DNA of 33,107 bases from the NCBI GenBank assembly GCA_007135395.1, contig SLIZ01000142.1, positions 1-33,107 of the forward strand, written 5' to 3'. Numbering within the stretch: position 1 is the stretch's first letter; every line of letters starts with the position of its first letter. Below the pieces are notes generated by a model. It was not told the DNA's origin, searched no databases, and saw only the letters and a program-made list of their open reading frames with translations. Below, in pieces: positions 1-7,668 of this stretch. A program made the position numbers and the translations under genes. Source of the stretch: Wenzhouxiangellaceae bacterium. GTDB lineage: Bacteria > Pseudomonadota > Gammaproteobacteria > Xanthomonadales > Wenzhouxiangellaceae.

Positions 1-5
1 GAGGG

Positions 6-105
6 GCTTGCCTCTCAGTGTCCGTGGACTGCGTTCTCGGCGCTTGATGTAGACCATGCTACACCTGGCGCGCCGACGCCTTGCCACGAACGCTGAGAGA
101 CAAGC
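6..105. repeat. ~100-bp imperfect inverted repeat (long hairpin; MITE-like or structured element)
   Basis: The outer arms 6-27 and 84-105 are reverse complements over 22 nt with three mismatches. The inner part continues with a bulged GC-rich stem (about 31-43 against 70-80). It closes on a TGTAG/CTACA stem around positions 48-63. The whole would fold as one long cruciform or RNA hairpin. No coding gene covers it and no transposase is visible, so it could be a miniature inverted-repeat element, a REP-type doublet or the end of a structured transcript from upstream. No target-site duplication could be recognised, because the left flank is only five bases. Confidence 0.6.
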
Positions 106-262
106 TGAATGTCTGCTGATTTGTGATCTCGTTAGTATCTTCGGTCATTCGATGGGCCGGCCAGCGCAGGCCGGGGCTATTCCCGGCGAGCATGCATGAT
201 CGGCCAGCAAAGTTGATTCAGTCGCTACACTACCGCCCTGGAGCGACCGAAGGAATCACGAC
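106..262 (+). other. Leader region upstream of the P-type ATPase
   Basis: No gene is seen here. A small GC-rich hairpin, CCGGCC/GGCCGG, lies at 157-162 and 169-174. An AAGGA ribosome-binding site at 250-254 lies 8 nt before the TTG start at 263. No convincing -35/-10 pair with normal spacing was found; TTGATT (213-218) and TACACT (226-231) are too close together to pair. Confidence 0.4.
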
Positions 263-2980
263 TTGAGTCACGAAGAGACCGCCTGGCACGAACTTGACCG
301 GGAAGAATGCCTCGACAGGCTGGAGACCTCAGAAAAGGGACTTTCGTCTGCGGAGGCCGAAAACCGCCTCCAGCGCCATGGCCCGAACCGGCTGGGTGAA
401 ACCAGTCAGGACAGCGCATTCAAACGGTTCCTGGTGCAGTTCCACAATGTGCTCATTTACATCCTGATTGTCGCCGCCGCCGGAACGGCCCTGCTGGGTG
501 AGTGGATCGACACTGGAGTGATTCTGGCCGTGGTCGTAATCAATGCCACCATCGGATTTATCCAGGAGGGCCGGGCCGAACGGGCCATGGACTCCATCCG
601 GGCCATGCTTTCCCCCCGAACCAGGGTACTTCGCGACGGGCGCCGGGAGACCCGGGATGCCGAGGATCTCGTTCCCGGCGATGTGGTGCTGCTCAAGGCC
701 GGTGACCGGGTCCCGGCGGACCTCCGGATTCTCCAGGCACGCTCGTTGAGTATCGACGAGGCGGTGCTCACCGGAGAATCCATGGCGGCAGCCAAGGAAA
801 CCGGAACTGTGCCCGGGGACACGGATCTGGGGGACCGAATCTCGATGGCCTTTTCCGGCACCCTGGTAACGGCAGGCACAGGGCAGGGGGTGGTTGTAGA
901 AACCGGGGAGCACACGGAGATCGGCAAGGTCAGCGAGCTGCTGTCCCGGGTGGACTCCGTCACCACGCCCCTGCTGAAACAAATGGACAGCTTTGGACGC
1001 CGTCTGAGCCTTGTGATCCTGGTGCTGGCCGCATTCACCTTCATGGTGGGGCTGTGGCTACGCGACTACCCGGCCCTGGACATGTTCCTGGCCGCTGTCA
1101 GCCTGGCCGTTGCCGCCATCCCCGAGGGGCTGCCGGCCATCATGACCATCATCCTGGCCATCGGGGTTCAGCGCATGGCCCGCCGCAATGCCATCATCCG
1201 GCGGTTGCCGGCCGTGGAAACCCTCGGGTCGGTCACGATCATCTGTTCGGACAAGACCGGGACCCTGACCCGTAACGAGATGACCGTCCAGGAGGTCATC
1301 ACCGCCGGGCAACGCTACACGGTTTCGGGAACCGGCTACGAGCCCGCGGGTCAGTTCCGGATCGATGACCGGCAGGCAGACACCGACGAACTCGGTGACG
1401 ACGAACCGCTCCAGGAGCTTTTGCGCGCCGGAATGCTGTGCAATGAGGCTGCCGTCTACGAAGACGACGGCCGGTGGAAGCTGGAAGGGGAGCCAACCGA
1501 AGGGGCGCTGGTAACCCTGGCGATGAAGGCGGGCATGGACAAATCCGCGCAGGAGTCACAATGGCCCCACCTGGATACCCTGCCCTTCGACTCCGACCAC
1601 AAGTACATGGCTACCCTCCACGACGGGCCGGACAATGACCGCAAGGTCTTCATCAAGGGGGCACCCGAGGCCCTGCTTGATCGTTGCAGTACCCAGCAAA
1701 GCGCCGATGGCCCGACCGATCTTGACCGGGAATACTGGGACAAGATCCTCGACCAGGTGGCTGCCAACGGCGAGCGCCTGCTGGCCCTGGCGGTAGCCGA
1801 CGGAAAGCCGGGTGAAGACTCCATCCATGCCGGGGACCTGGGGTCCGGCCTGGTGCTGCTGGGCGTGGTAGGCATTATCGACCCCCCGCGGGACGAGGCG
1901 ATTGAAGCGGTTTCCGACTGTGCCAGGGCGGGAATCCGGGTCAAGATGATCACCGGAGACCATTCAGCCACCGCGCGTGCCATCGGAAAGAAACTGGGGA
2001 TTGGTGACGGCAGCGAGGGGCTGACCGGTCGGGACCTGGAAGGCCTCGACGATGAGGCGCTGGAAGAACAGGCAGACCGGGTCGATGTTTTTGCCCGAAC
2101 GACCCCGGAACACAAACTGCGACTGGTTCGCGCGCTCCAGGCCCGGGGCAGGATCGTGGCCATGACCGGCGATGGGGTCAACGATGCCCCGGCACTCAAG
2201 CGGGCCGATGTGGGGATTGCCATGGGCCAGAAGGGCACCGAGGCGGCCAAGGAAGCCTCGGAAATGGTGCTGGCCGACGACAATTTCGCCTCCATTGCCG
2301 CGGCGGTGCAGGAAGGAAGGACGGTCTATGACAACCTGAAAAAGGCCGTTCTTTTCATCCTTCCGACCAATTTTGGTCAGGCCTTCACCATCGTATGTGC
2401 CATCGCCCTGGGCATGACCCTGCCTCTGTCCCCGGTACAGGTCCTGTGGGTCAACATGGTCACGGCGGTGACCCTGGCCCTGGCACTGGCTTTCGAGCCG
2501 GCCGAACCGGGACTTATGAAGCGGCCCCCGCGAGACCCGGGGACCCCCCTGCTGACCGGACTGCTGATCTGGCGGGTCGGTTTCGTATCCATGCTCCTGC
2601 TGGCCGGCACCTTCGGCCACTACCTGCTGGTTACCCAGGAGCCGGATTTCGAGCTGGACTTCGCCCGCACCGTGGCCATCAATACCCTGGTCACCGGCCA
2701 GGTCTTCTATCTTCTGAACAGTCGTTACATTCTTGCGCCCACCCTGAACCTGAAGGGACTGCTGGGAAGCCGGTCGGTATTGCTGGCCATCGGGGTGCTC
2801 GTGGTACTCCAGGGGCTCTTTACCTATGCACCGCCGTTTCAAACCCTGTTTTCGACCGCAGCTATTGGCACAAACGAATGGCTGCGTATCCTGGCTTTCG
2901 GCCTGGTGCTCTATTTCATTATCGAGGCAGAAAAATGGGGGCTTCGCTACTGGCTCGGTCGGGGCGGGGCCAATATTTGA
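263..2980 (+). CDS. P2-type cation-transporting ATPase (HAD-IC family)
   Basis: This 905-residue protein is a complete inner-membrane P-type ATPase, which moves a cation using an aspartyl-phosphate intermediate. In order it shows an N-terminal cation-ATPase domain (about 5-70), the actuator TGES (170-173), the M4 PEGLP (from P287), the phosphorylation motif DKTGT with D330, the nucleotide-binding KGAPE (465-469), the hinge TGDGVND (635-641) and a six-helix C-terminal membrane block. Compared with SERCA, the E309, N768, N796 and T799 equivalents are kept (E288, N703, N731, T734). The E771 equivalent is Q706 and the D800 equivalent is A735, so classical two-site Ca2+ transport is doubtful and the ion is not assigned. 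The TTG start is supported by AAGGA 8 nt upstream and by the match to the family N-terminus. It appears monocistronic. Confidence 0.93.
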   Translation: MSHEETAWHELDREECLDRLETSEKGLSSAEAENRLQRHGPNRLGETSQDSAFKRFLVQFHNVLIYILIVAAAGTALLGEWIDTGVILAVVVINATIGFIQEGRAERAMDSIRAMLSPRTRVLRDGRRETRDAEDLVPGDVVLLKAGDRVPADLRILQARSLSIDEAVLTGESMAAAKETGTVPGDTDLGDRISMAFSGTLVTAGTGQGVVVETGEHTEIGKVSELLSRVDSVTTPLLKQMDSFGRRLSLVILVLAAFTFMVGLWLRDYPALDMFLAAVSLAVAAIPEGLPAIMTIILAIGVQRMARRNAIIRRLPAVETLGSVTIICSDKTGTLTRNEMTVQEVITAGQRYTVSGTGYEPAGQFRIDDRQADTDELGDDEPLQELLRAGMLCNEAAVYEDDGRWKLEGEPTEGALVTLAMKAGMDKSAQESQWPHLDTLPFDSDHKYMATLHDGPDNDRKVFIKGAPEALLDRCSTQQSADGPTDLDREYWDKILDQVAANGERLLALAVADGKPGEDSIHAGDLGSGLVLLGVVGIIDPPRDEAIEAVSDCARAGIRVKMITGDHSATARAIGKKLGIGDGSEGLTGRDLEGLDDEALEEQADRVDVFARTTPEHKLRLVRALQARGRIVAMTGDGVNDAPALKRADVGIAMGQKGTEAAKEASEMVLADDNFASIAAAVQEGRTVYDNLKKAVLFILPTNFGQAFTIVCAIALGMTLPLSPVQVLWVNMVTAVTLALALAFEPAEPGLMKRPPRDPGTPLLTGLLIWRVGFVSMLLLAGTFGHYLLVTQEPDFELDFARTVAINTLVTGQVFYLLNSRYILAPTLNLKGLLGSRSVLLAIGVLVVLQGLFTYAPPFQTLFSTAAIGTNEWLRILAFGLVLYFIIEAEKWGLRYWLGRGGANI

Positions 2981-3271
2981 AGAAAATCCGGCGATTGAAT
3001 GGTTCTTCCGCCCGCTATCGCCGGGATTTCCGGAACGTGTAAGATGAGGCGAGGGTCGTGTGTAGCAATCCTGAATAACCAGGCAATTTCCGTCGCCCGG
3101 ACGCAAAAATGCAAGGCGGTTGTCGGGCCGGGACAATACAACAGGCCTTAAAGCCCCCTATAATTGCTGCTATTGCAAAGTGCGGGAGGCACTTGTGCGC
3201 GAATATCATGAACTGCATGAACTCGAGACACGGCGGTACACAGCCGGCCGGATGGAGGCCTGCCCGTTCGG
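2981..3271 (+). other. Intergenic region with hairpin and candidate promoter
   Basis: No gene is seen. Immediately after the ATPase stop, the arms AAATCCGGCGAT (2984-2995) and its near-complement at 3017-3029 could form a long-looped hairpin. It lacks a T-tract, so it is at best a weak terminator. A consensus-like TATAAT at 3159-3164 is the best -10 for the downstream diguanylate cyclase gene, although no good -35 pairs with it. A 6-bp hairpin AAGTGC/GCACTT lies at about 3178-3193 in the leader. GGAGG at 3254-3258 is the likely ribosome-binding site. Confidence 0.4.
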
Positions 3272-5020
3272 GTGACCATGGACCTTGCTGCCGCACGTGT
3301 ACTGGCCCTCCTGCTGCTACTATCACCCGGCTCGACCCTGGCCGATGGACTGCAAGAGCGGATCGACCACATCCAGGAGATCAGCGTAACAGCGCCCTGG
3401 CAAACCTCCGAAGCGCTCATCGCCGCGCTGGAACCGGAGCTGGAAGATGCCACGGAACGCCAGCGAAACCAGATTCGATTCATCCAGATCCGCAACCTGG
3501 CCCTGGCCGGAAACGAGCGGGCGGCAATCGGCCTGATGATCCCGTTGCTGGAGCAGGTCACCGACCCCGACCAGAAGCTCCGTGCCTACGAACTGATCGC
3601 CAATCTGCACTTCAACCTGGGCGAATATACTGCCGCCTTTGAATACCTGAAATCAGCCCTTAACCTGGTTCCGGAAATGGGCAGCGTGGATTACAGGGTC
3701 GCCATTCTGAGCATGGCGGCCAATTTCTTCCGGGCGGCCGGGCTGACTGACAAGGCGCTCGAGTACGGGCTCTGGTCGGCCGATCTGGCCCGGCTTTCCG
3801 GCAACCTGCGTTGGCTTTGCATTACGAAGACCAGGCTGGGTGAAGCCCGTTTCCGTCTGGGTCACAAGACGGCGGCGCTCAATGACCTGAATTCGGCGGG
3901 GGAAATCTGTGACCAGTCCGGCGATCCTGTATTTACAAGCGCGCTGAATTCCTCCAGGGCCCGGATCCTGACGTCCCTTGGCCAGTTGGAAGAAGCCGAG
4001 GAAAACGCCCGTAAGGGCCTAGAACTGGCCGAATTTGCCGGCTACCGCAACGGCGTACTTTATTCCCGCCTGGAGCAAGTGCGAGTATTTGCAGCCAGTG
4101 GCCAATGGCCGATCGTGTACGATCGGGCCGGTGATCTGGCCGAAGAGTTCAGGCACCAGGAACGCTGGGAACATCTGGCCGAGACGCTGGAGCTTCAGTC
4201 CAGAGCTGCTGAAGCCATGGCGCGTCCGCTGGAGGCTCTGGCCTATATTCGCCAGGCCCGAATGGCCGAGACCCATTACAGGGAACGGGAATCGAAAATC
4301 CTGCTGGCGTACCTGCAACTGGAATTCGATACCCTGAGCAAGCTGCAGGAGATCGAGCTGCTTTCCGAACGAAACCTGGCCCTTGAACGGGAAGAGCGTG
4401 GCAGGGAGCAGCTTCGGCGTTACCAGACCGGTGCGATTGCCGGGGCGATCGTGATTGCCGGCCTGCTGCTCTTGCTGCTCCACCGCAGTCGGTCGGATCG
4501 ATTACGCTTCATGCGCCTGTCCCAGCGGGACAGTCTTACCGGACTGTACAACCACAGCCAGTTCCTGCGGCTGGCCGAGTCTGACCTGGAAGCGGCCCGG
4601 TCCGGTAACCGAACCTTCGTCCTGCTTATCGCTGATATCGATCACTTCAAGACGCTCAACGACCGCTACGGCCACCTTGAGGGAGACTCGGCCCTGCAAT
4701 CGGTTTCCCGCCTTCTCCAGGAAGTGTTCAGCCCCCTGGGCCCGGTGGGAAGAATCGGGGGGGAGGAATTTGCCGTCGCCCTGAACGGCGTGGCGCCGGA
4801 CAAGGTCCGGGTACTGGTGAGAATTTTCAGCCAGCGCCTGGAAACCCTTCGCGGAAGCGCCGGAAAAATGCACCTGACGCTTAGCTTTGGCATGGCGGTG
4901 GCCGAACCCGAAGAAACCCTGGAAGCGCTTCGGCACAAGGCCGATAACGCCCTGTACGAAGCCAAACGGGGGGGACGCAACCGGCTGGTTGAAGCTTCAG
5001 GCACCGAACCGGAAAGCTGA
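3272..5020 (+). CDS. Membrane diguanylate cyclase with periplasmic TPR-type sensor (GGDEF)
   Basis: This predicted c-di-GMP synthase has 582 residues. An N-terminal signal sequence (cleavage near LADG, about residue 25) is followed by about 350 residues of alpha-helical, TPR-like repeats that should lie in the periplasm. A short coiled segment, one transmembrane helix (about 387-405) and a cytoplasmic GGDEF domain (about 415-575) follow. The GGDEF domain opens with DSLTGLYN (D420) and has the active-site signature GGEEF at 496-500, which is a functional variant. No RxxD inhibitory site precedes the signature, so product inhibition at a canonical I-site is not expected. The start is GTG 3272 or ATG 3278, two codons apart. 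The gene stands alone, and the histidine operon promoter follows 25 nt after its stop. Confidence 0.9.
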   Translation: MTMDLAAARVLALLLLLSPGSTLADGLQERIDHIQEISVTAPWQTSEALIAALEPELEDATERQRNQIRFIQIRNLALAGNERAAIGLMIPLLEQVTDPDQKLRAYELIANLHFNLGEYTAAFEYLKSALNLVPEMGSVDYRVAILSMAANFFRAAGLTDKALEYGLWSADLARLSGNLRWLCITKTRLGEARFRLGHKTAALNDLNSAGEICDQSGDPVFTSALNSSRARILTSLGQLEEAEENARKGLELAEFAGYRNGVLYSRLEQVRVFAASGQWPIVYDRAGDLAEEFRHQERWEHLAETLELQSRAAEAMARPLEALAYIRQARMAETHYRERESKILLAYLQLEFDTLSKLQEIELLSERNLALEREERGREQLRRYQTGAIAGAIVIAGLLLLLLHRSRSDRLRFMRLSQRDSLTGLYNHSQFLRLAESDLEAARSGNRTFVLLIADIDHFKTLNDRYGHLEGDSALQSVSRLLQEVFSPLGPVGRIGGEEFAVALNGVAPDKVRVLVRIFSQRLETLRGSAGKMHLTLSFGMAVAEPEETLEALRHKADNALYEAKRGGRNRLVEASGTEPES

Positions 5021-5044
5021 AACCTGCGGAAAACCAGAAAACTC

Positions 5045-5073
5045 TTGCCCGGGGAGCTTTTTTGCTCTAATGT
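5045..5073 (+). promoter_or_regulatory. Promoter of the regulator-his operon
   Basis: TTGCCC (5045-5050) and TAATGT (5068-5073) form a sigma70-type pair with a 17-bp spacer, placing the transcript start near 5080. The operator-like dyad at 5064-5097 covers the -10 and the start point. The position suits repression by steric blocking. Confidence 0.6.
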
Positions 5074-5097
5074 ATTAACGCACTAATACGTTGGAGC
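5064..5097. promoter_or_regulatory. TrpR-box-like operator dyad upstream of the his operon
   Basis: The perfect half-sites GTATTA (5072-5077) and TAATAC (5084-5089) are separated by 6 bp. They lie inside a longer dyad that also pairs GCTC (5064-5067) with GAGC (5094-5097). The 20-bp core 5071-5090 matches the E. coli TrpR operator consensus at the TGTA, TA and ACTA-TAC positions with the same overall length. Because the next gene is a TrpR-family protein, this is probably its own operator. Site identity is inferred from symmetry and resemblance only. Confidence 0.65.
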
Positions 5098-5107
5098 ATT
5101 CCACTTC

Positions 5108-5434
5108 ATGAAACAGCGAGACCATGGTGTCCGGGCGGCCAATCGAGCCGCACGCGGCTCTCTTGCAGAAGCTTTCCTCAGCCTTGAAACAGCCGAGGAA
5201 TGCCGAGCCCTGTTGAAGGACCTGACCACACCGGCAGAACTCGAAGCCCTGGTGGACCGGTGGCGGGTGGCCCTGTTGCTCGACGAGGGGCTGCCATACC
5301 GTGAAATCAATGAACGCACCGGGGTCAGTGTCACCACCGTTGGTCGGGTCGCCCGTTTTATCGAGCAGGGCAACGGCGGGTATCGGCTGGCCCTGGATCG
5401 CCTCCGGGCCGCTTCCACGCAAGCAGATTCCTGA
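5108..5434 (+). CDS. TrpR-related YerC/YecD-family transcriptional regulator (putative HisR)
   Basis: The 108-residue protein is the usual size for this all-helical TrpR-superfamily group. The C-terminal half carries the helix-turn-helix: LPYREINERTGVSVTTVGRV (about 62-81) resembles the TrpR reading head, where residues of the second helix contact the operator. It is the first gene of the transcript and is followed after 30 nt by hisG. A TrpR-box-like dyad overlies the promoter in front of it. The expected role is to repress its own gene and the his genes when histidine, or a related ligand, is plentiful. That role is inference from context and family. GGAG at 5093-5096 serves as ribosome-binding site and lies inside the operator dyad. 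Confidence 0.88.
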   Translation: MKQRDHGVRAANRAARGSLAEAFLSLETAEECRALLKDLTTPAELEALVDRWRVALLLDEGLPYREINERTGVSVTTVGRVARFIEQGNGGYRLALDRLRAASTQADS

Positions 5435-5464
5435 ATCCCACAAGCCAAGGAAAATCCCCATTTC

Positions 5465-6364
5465 ATGCGCCTGAAAATCGCCATCCAGAAGTCCGGACGA
5501 CTGTCCGAGGCTTCCCTCAAGCTACTGGAAAAGTGCGGCCTGAAGTTTGCCCGAAGCAAGGACAAACTCTTCTGGTTCGGCCGGGACTTGCCCGTCGACC
5601 TGTTGCTGGTCCGCGACGAGGATATTCCCCGCCTGCTTCTCGAAGGGGTGTGCCAGCTCGGCATCGTCGGCGAGAATGTGGCCGAAGAAAAAGTCATCGA
5701 AGCCCTGAAGGGCAAGCCTGCCCATCGGCTTGGACCCCGGCTCGAAAGCCTGCAGCATCTCGGATTCGGCCAATGCAAGCTCATGCTGGCCGCACCCCAG
5801 GACGGGCCTGTGGCAACTGTCGCCGATCTGGAAGGCCGGCGGATTGCCACCAGCTATCCCGGCCTGACCCGCCGCTACCTGGAAAAAAACGGGATCGAGG
5901 CCGAAGTCGTCCTGCTCAACGGTTCGGTGGAAATCGCCCCGGGCCTGGGCACGGCCGATGCCATCGTGGACCTGGTTTCCACCGGTACCACGCTTCGGGC
6001 CAATCACCTGGTGGCCCTGGAGACCGTCATGGATTCCCAGGCTGCCTTGTACCGGACCCCGAGCCGCCTGAGCGCCGAGCAGGACGCCCTGCTCGACAAG
6101 CTTATCCAGCGCATCGAGGGCGTCCAGCAGGCCATGGAGACCAAGTACGTCATGCTTCACGCGCCGCGGGAACGGGTCCAGGCCATCGCCGCAATACTTC
6201 CCGGCGCGGAAGTTCCAACCGTACTTTCCCTGGATGGCCAGCCGGATCGGGTGGCCGTACACGCGGTCTGCCGGGAAGCGGTATTCTGGGAGCATCTGGA
6301 AGAGCTCAAGAGTGCCGGCGCCTCGGCCGTGCTGGTCCTGCCCGTGGAGAAGATGCTGGCATGA
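5465..6364 (+). CDS. hisG: ATP phosphoribosyltransferase, long form
   Basis: HisG catalyses the first committed step of histidine synthesis, joining ATP and PRPP to give phosphoribosyl-ATP. The 299-residue length and the extra C-terminal domain (about 225-297, ACT-like HisG_C) mark the long, homohexameric form that binds histidine for feedback inhibition and needs no HisZ partner. The N-terminus (LKIAIQKSGRL) and the phosphoribosyl-binding stretch around DLVSTGTTLRAN are typical. AAGGAAA at 5447-5453 lies 11 nt before the ATG. The stop overlaps the hisD start in ATGA, so translation is probably coupled. Confidence 0.97.
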   Translation: MRLKIAIQKSGRLSEASLKLLEKCGLKFARSKDKLFWFGRDLPVDLLLVRDEDIPRLLLEGVCQLGIVGENVAEEKVIEALKGKPAHRLGPRLESLQHLGFGQCKLMLAAPQDGPVATVADLEGRRIATSYPGLTRRYLEKNGIEAEVVLLNGSVEIAPGLGTADAIVDLVSTGTTLRANHLVALETVMDSQAALYRTPSRLSAEQDALLDKLIQRIEGVQQAMETKYVMLHAPRERVQAIAAILPGAEVPTVLSLDGQPDRVAVHAVCREAVFWEHLEELKSAGASAVLVLPVEKMLA

Positions 6365-7668
6365 TCAGGACCGTTGTGTGGAAGGACCTGGGCGATTCCC
6401 GCCAAAAGGCACTGCTGGCACGCCCGGAACCGGAGACTTCCCGGGAACTGGCCGACCAGGTGGCTGCCATAATCGAACAGGTCCGACACGGGGGGGATCG
6501 GGCGCTGGCCGATCTGACCCGGCGCTTCGACCGACAGCAGGCCCCGGAAGCATTGCGTGTGCCCGACCATGTACTTGCACGGGCCGCCACGACCCTGCCC
6601 GAAGACCTGTCCCGGGCCATCGACCGGGCCATCGAAACCGTGGGCCGCTTTCATGCCGCCGGCACGCCCGCCGATACCCGGGTGGAAACAGCCCCCGGAG
6701 TGGTGTGCGAGTCCCGCTGGCTGCCCCTGGACCCGGTCGGCCTGTACGTGCCTGCGGGAACCGCACCCCTGCCATCGACAGCCATCATGCTGGGCGTTCC
6801 CGCCCGGCTGGCGGGCTGCCGCAGGCCGGTCCTGGTCACACCGCCGGGTCCCACCGGAGGGGGCGACCCGGCCGTTCTGGGAGTGGCCGGGAAGCTGGAA
6901 ATCGAAGAGGTCTATTTGGCCGGGGGAGCCCAGGCCGTGGCGGCACTGGCTTATGGCACCGAAACCATCCCCCGGTGCCTGAAGATTTTCGGCCCCGGCA
7001 ACCGTTTCGTGACCGAAGCCAAGCGCCAGGTGGCTGCCGACCGGTCAGGTGCCGCAATGGACCTGCCCGCCGGGCCCTCGGAGCTCATGATCATCGCCGA
7101 CGAGACCGCCGACCCGGATTTTCTTGCCATGGACCTCCTCTCCCAGGCCGAACACGGCCCGGACTCCCAGGTCTTCCTGGTCACCGACAGCAAACGACTG
7201 GCCCGGGCGACCGGGGAGGCCGTGCAACGCCATTTGTCCGACCTGCCCCGGGCAGAAACCGCCGGTCAGGCCCTGGCTTGCGGTGCCCTCATCGTGGTGC
7301 CGGACCTGGCCGAGGCGGTAAGCCTGGCCAATACTTACGCCCCGGAGCACCTGATTATTGCCACCACCTACCCGCGACAGCTGGCAGAAGGGATTCATAC
7401 GGCCGGGTCGGTATTTCTCGGTCATTACACACCCGAGGCCCTGGGTGATTACATTTCCGGCACCAATCATGTCCTGCCCACCGGGGGATGGGCCCGGTGT
7501 CTGAGCGGTGTCGCGGTGAGCGACTTCATGCGCCGGATGACCGTCCAGGAAGCCAGTCCGGAAGGCATAGCCGAGCTGGGGCCCCATGCGGCGAGGCTGG
7601 CCGCCCACGAGGGACTCGATGCCCATCGACTGGCGGTGACCCTGCGCCTGGACCGGCTGGACCAGTGA
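6361..7668 (+). CDS. hisD: Histidinol dehydrogenase
   Basis: This zinc enzyme performs the last two steps, oxidising histidinol through histidinal to histidine with NAD+. The product is 435 residues, normal for the family. Visible signatures are GPGNRFVTEAKRQV, the zinc ligands Q262 and H265 in LLSQAEHGPDS, and the catalytic pair E329/H330 in APEHL, matching E. coli E326/H327. The reading frame stays open far upstream through hisG, but the family N-terminus and the ATGA overlap with hisG fix the start at 6361. Confidence 0.97.
   Translation: MIRTVVWKDLGDSRQKALLARPEPETSRELADQVAAIIEQVRHGGDRALADLTRRFDRQQAPEALRVPDHVLARAATTLPEDLSRAIDRAIETVGRFHAAGTPADTRVETAPGVVCESRWLPLDPVGLYVPAGTAPLPSTAIMLGVPARLAGCRRPVLVTPPGPTGGGDPAVLGVAGKLEIEEVYLAGGAQAVAALAYGTETIPRCLKIFGPGNRFVTEAKRQVAADRSGAAMDLPAGPSELMIIADETADPDFLAMDLLSQAEHGPDSQVFLVTDSKRLARATGEAVQRHLSDLPRAETAGQALACGALIVVPDLAEAVSLANTYAPEHLIIATTYPRQLAEGIHTAGSVFLGHYTPEALGDYISGTNHVLPTGGWARCLSGVAVSDFMRRMTVQEASPEGIAELGPHAARLAAHEGLDAHRLAVTLRLDRLDQ

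Noticed and set aside
6-140. Integron attC site
   Set aside because: The palindrome has a suitable length, but the GTTRRRY/RYYYAAC core sites are not present at its ends and no integrase is seen.
1456-3136. Long minus-strand open frames opposite the P-type ATPase gene (1456-2295 and 1964-3136)
   Set aside because: They lie antisense to a gene with full motif content. Their residues are low-complexity Ser/Arg- or Gly/His-rich shadows typical of high-GC coding DNA, with no start signals.
3050-3271. c-di-GMP riboswitch upstream of the GGDEF gene
   Set aside because: The leader contains small hairpins, but I could not match it to the conserved GEMM core.
5021-5107. Histidine leader-peptide attenuator
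   Set aside because: No short ORF with a run of His codons and no alternative terminator/antiterminator pair is present before the regulator gene or in the 30 nt before hisG.
5533-6360. Upstream extension of the hisD frame through hisG
   Set aside because: The extension is Pro/Arg/Gly-rich shadow sequence. hisD homology starts at 6361, where ATGA overlap provides the start.
6234-7448. 404-codon plus-strand open frame inside hisD and a similar one inside hisC (7940-8686)
   Set aside because: Both are out-of-frame shadows of clear his genes, with Gly/Pro/Arg-rich content and no recognisable domain.
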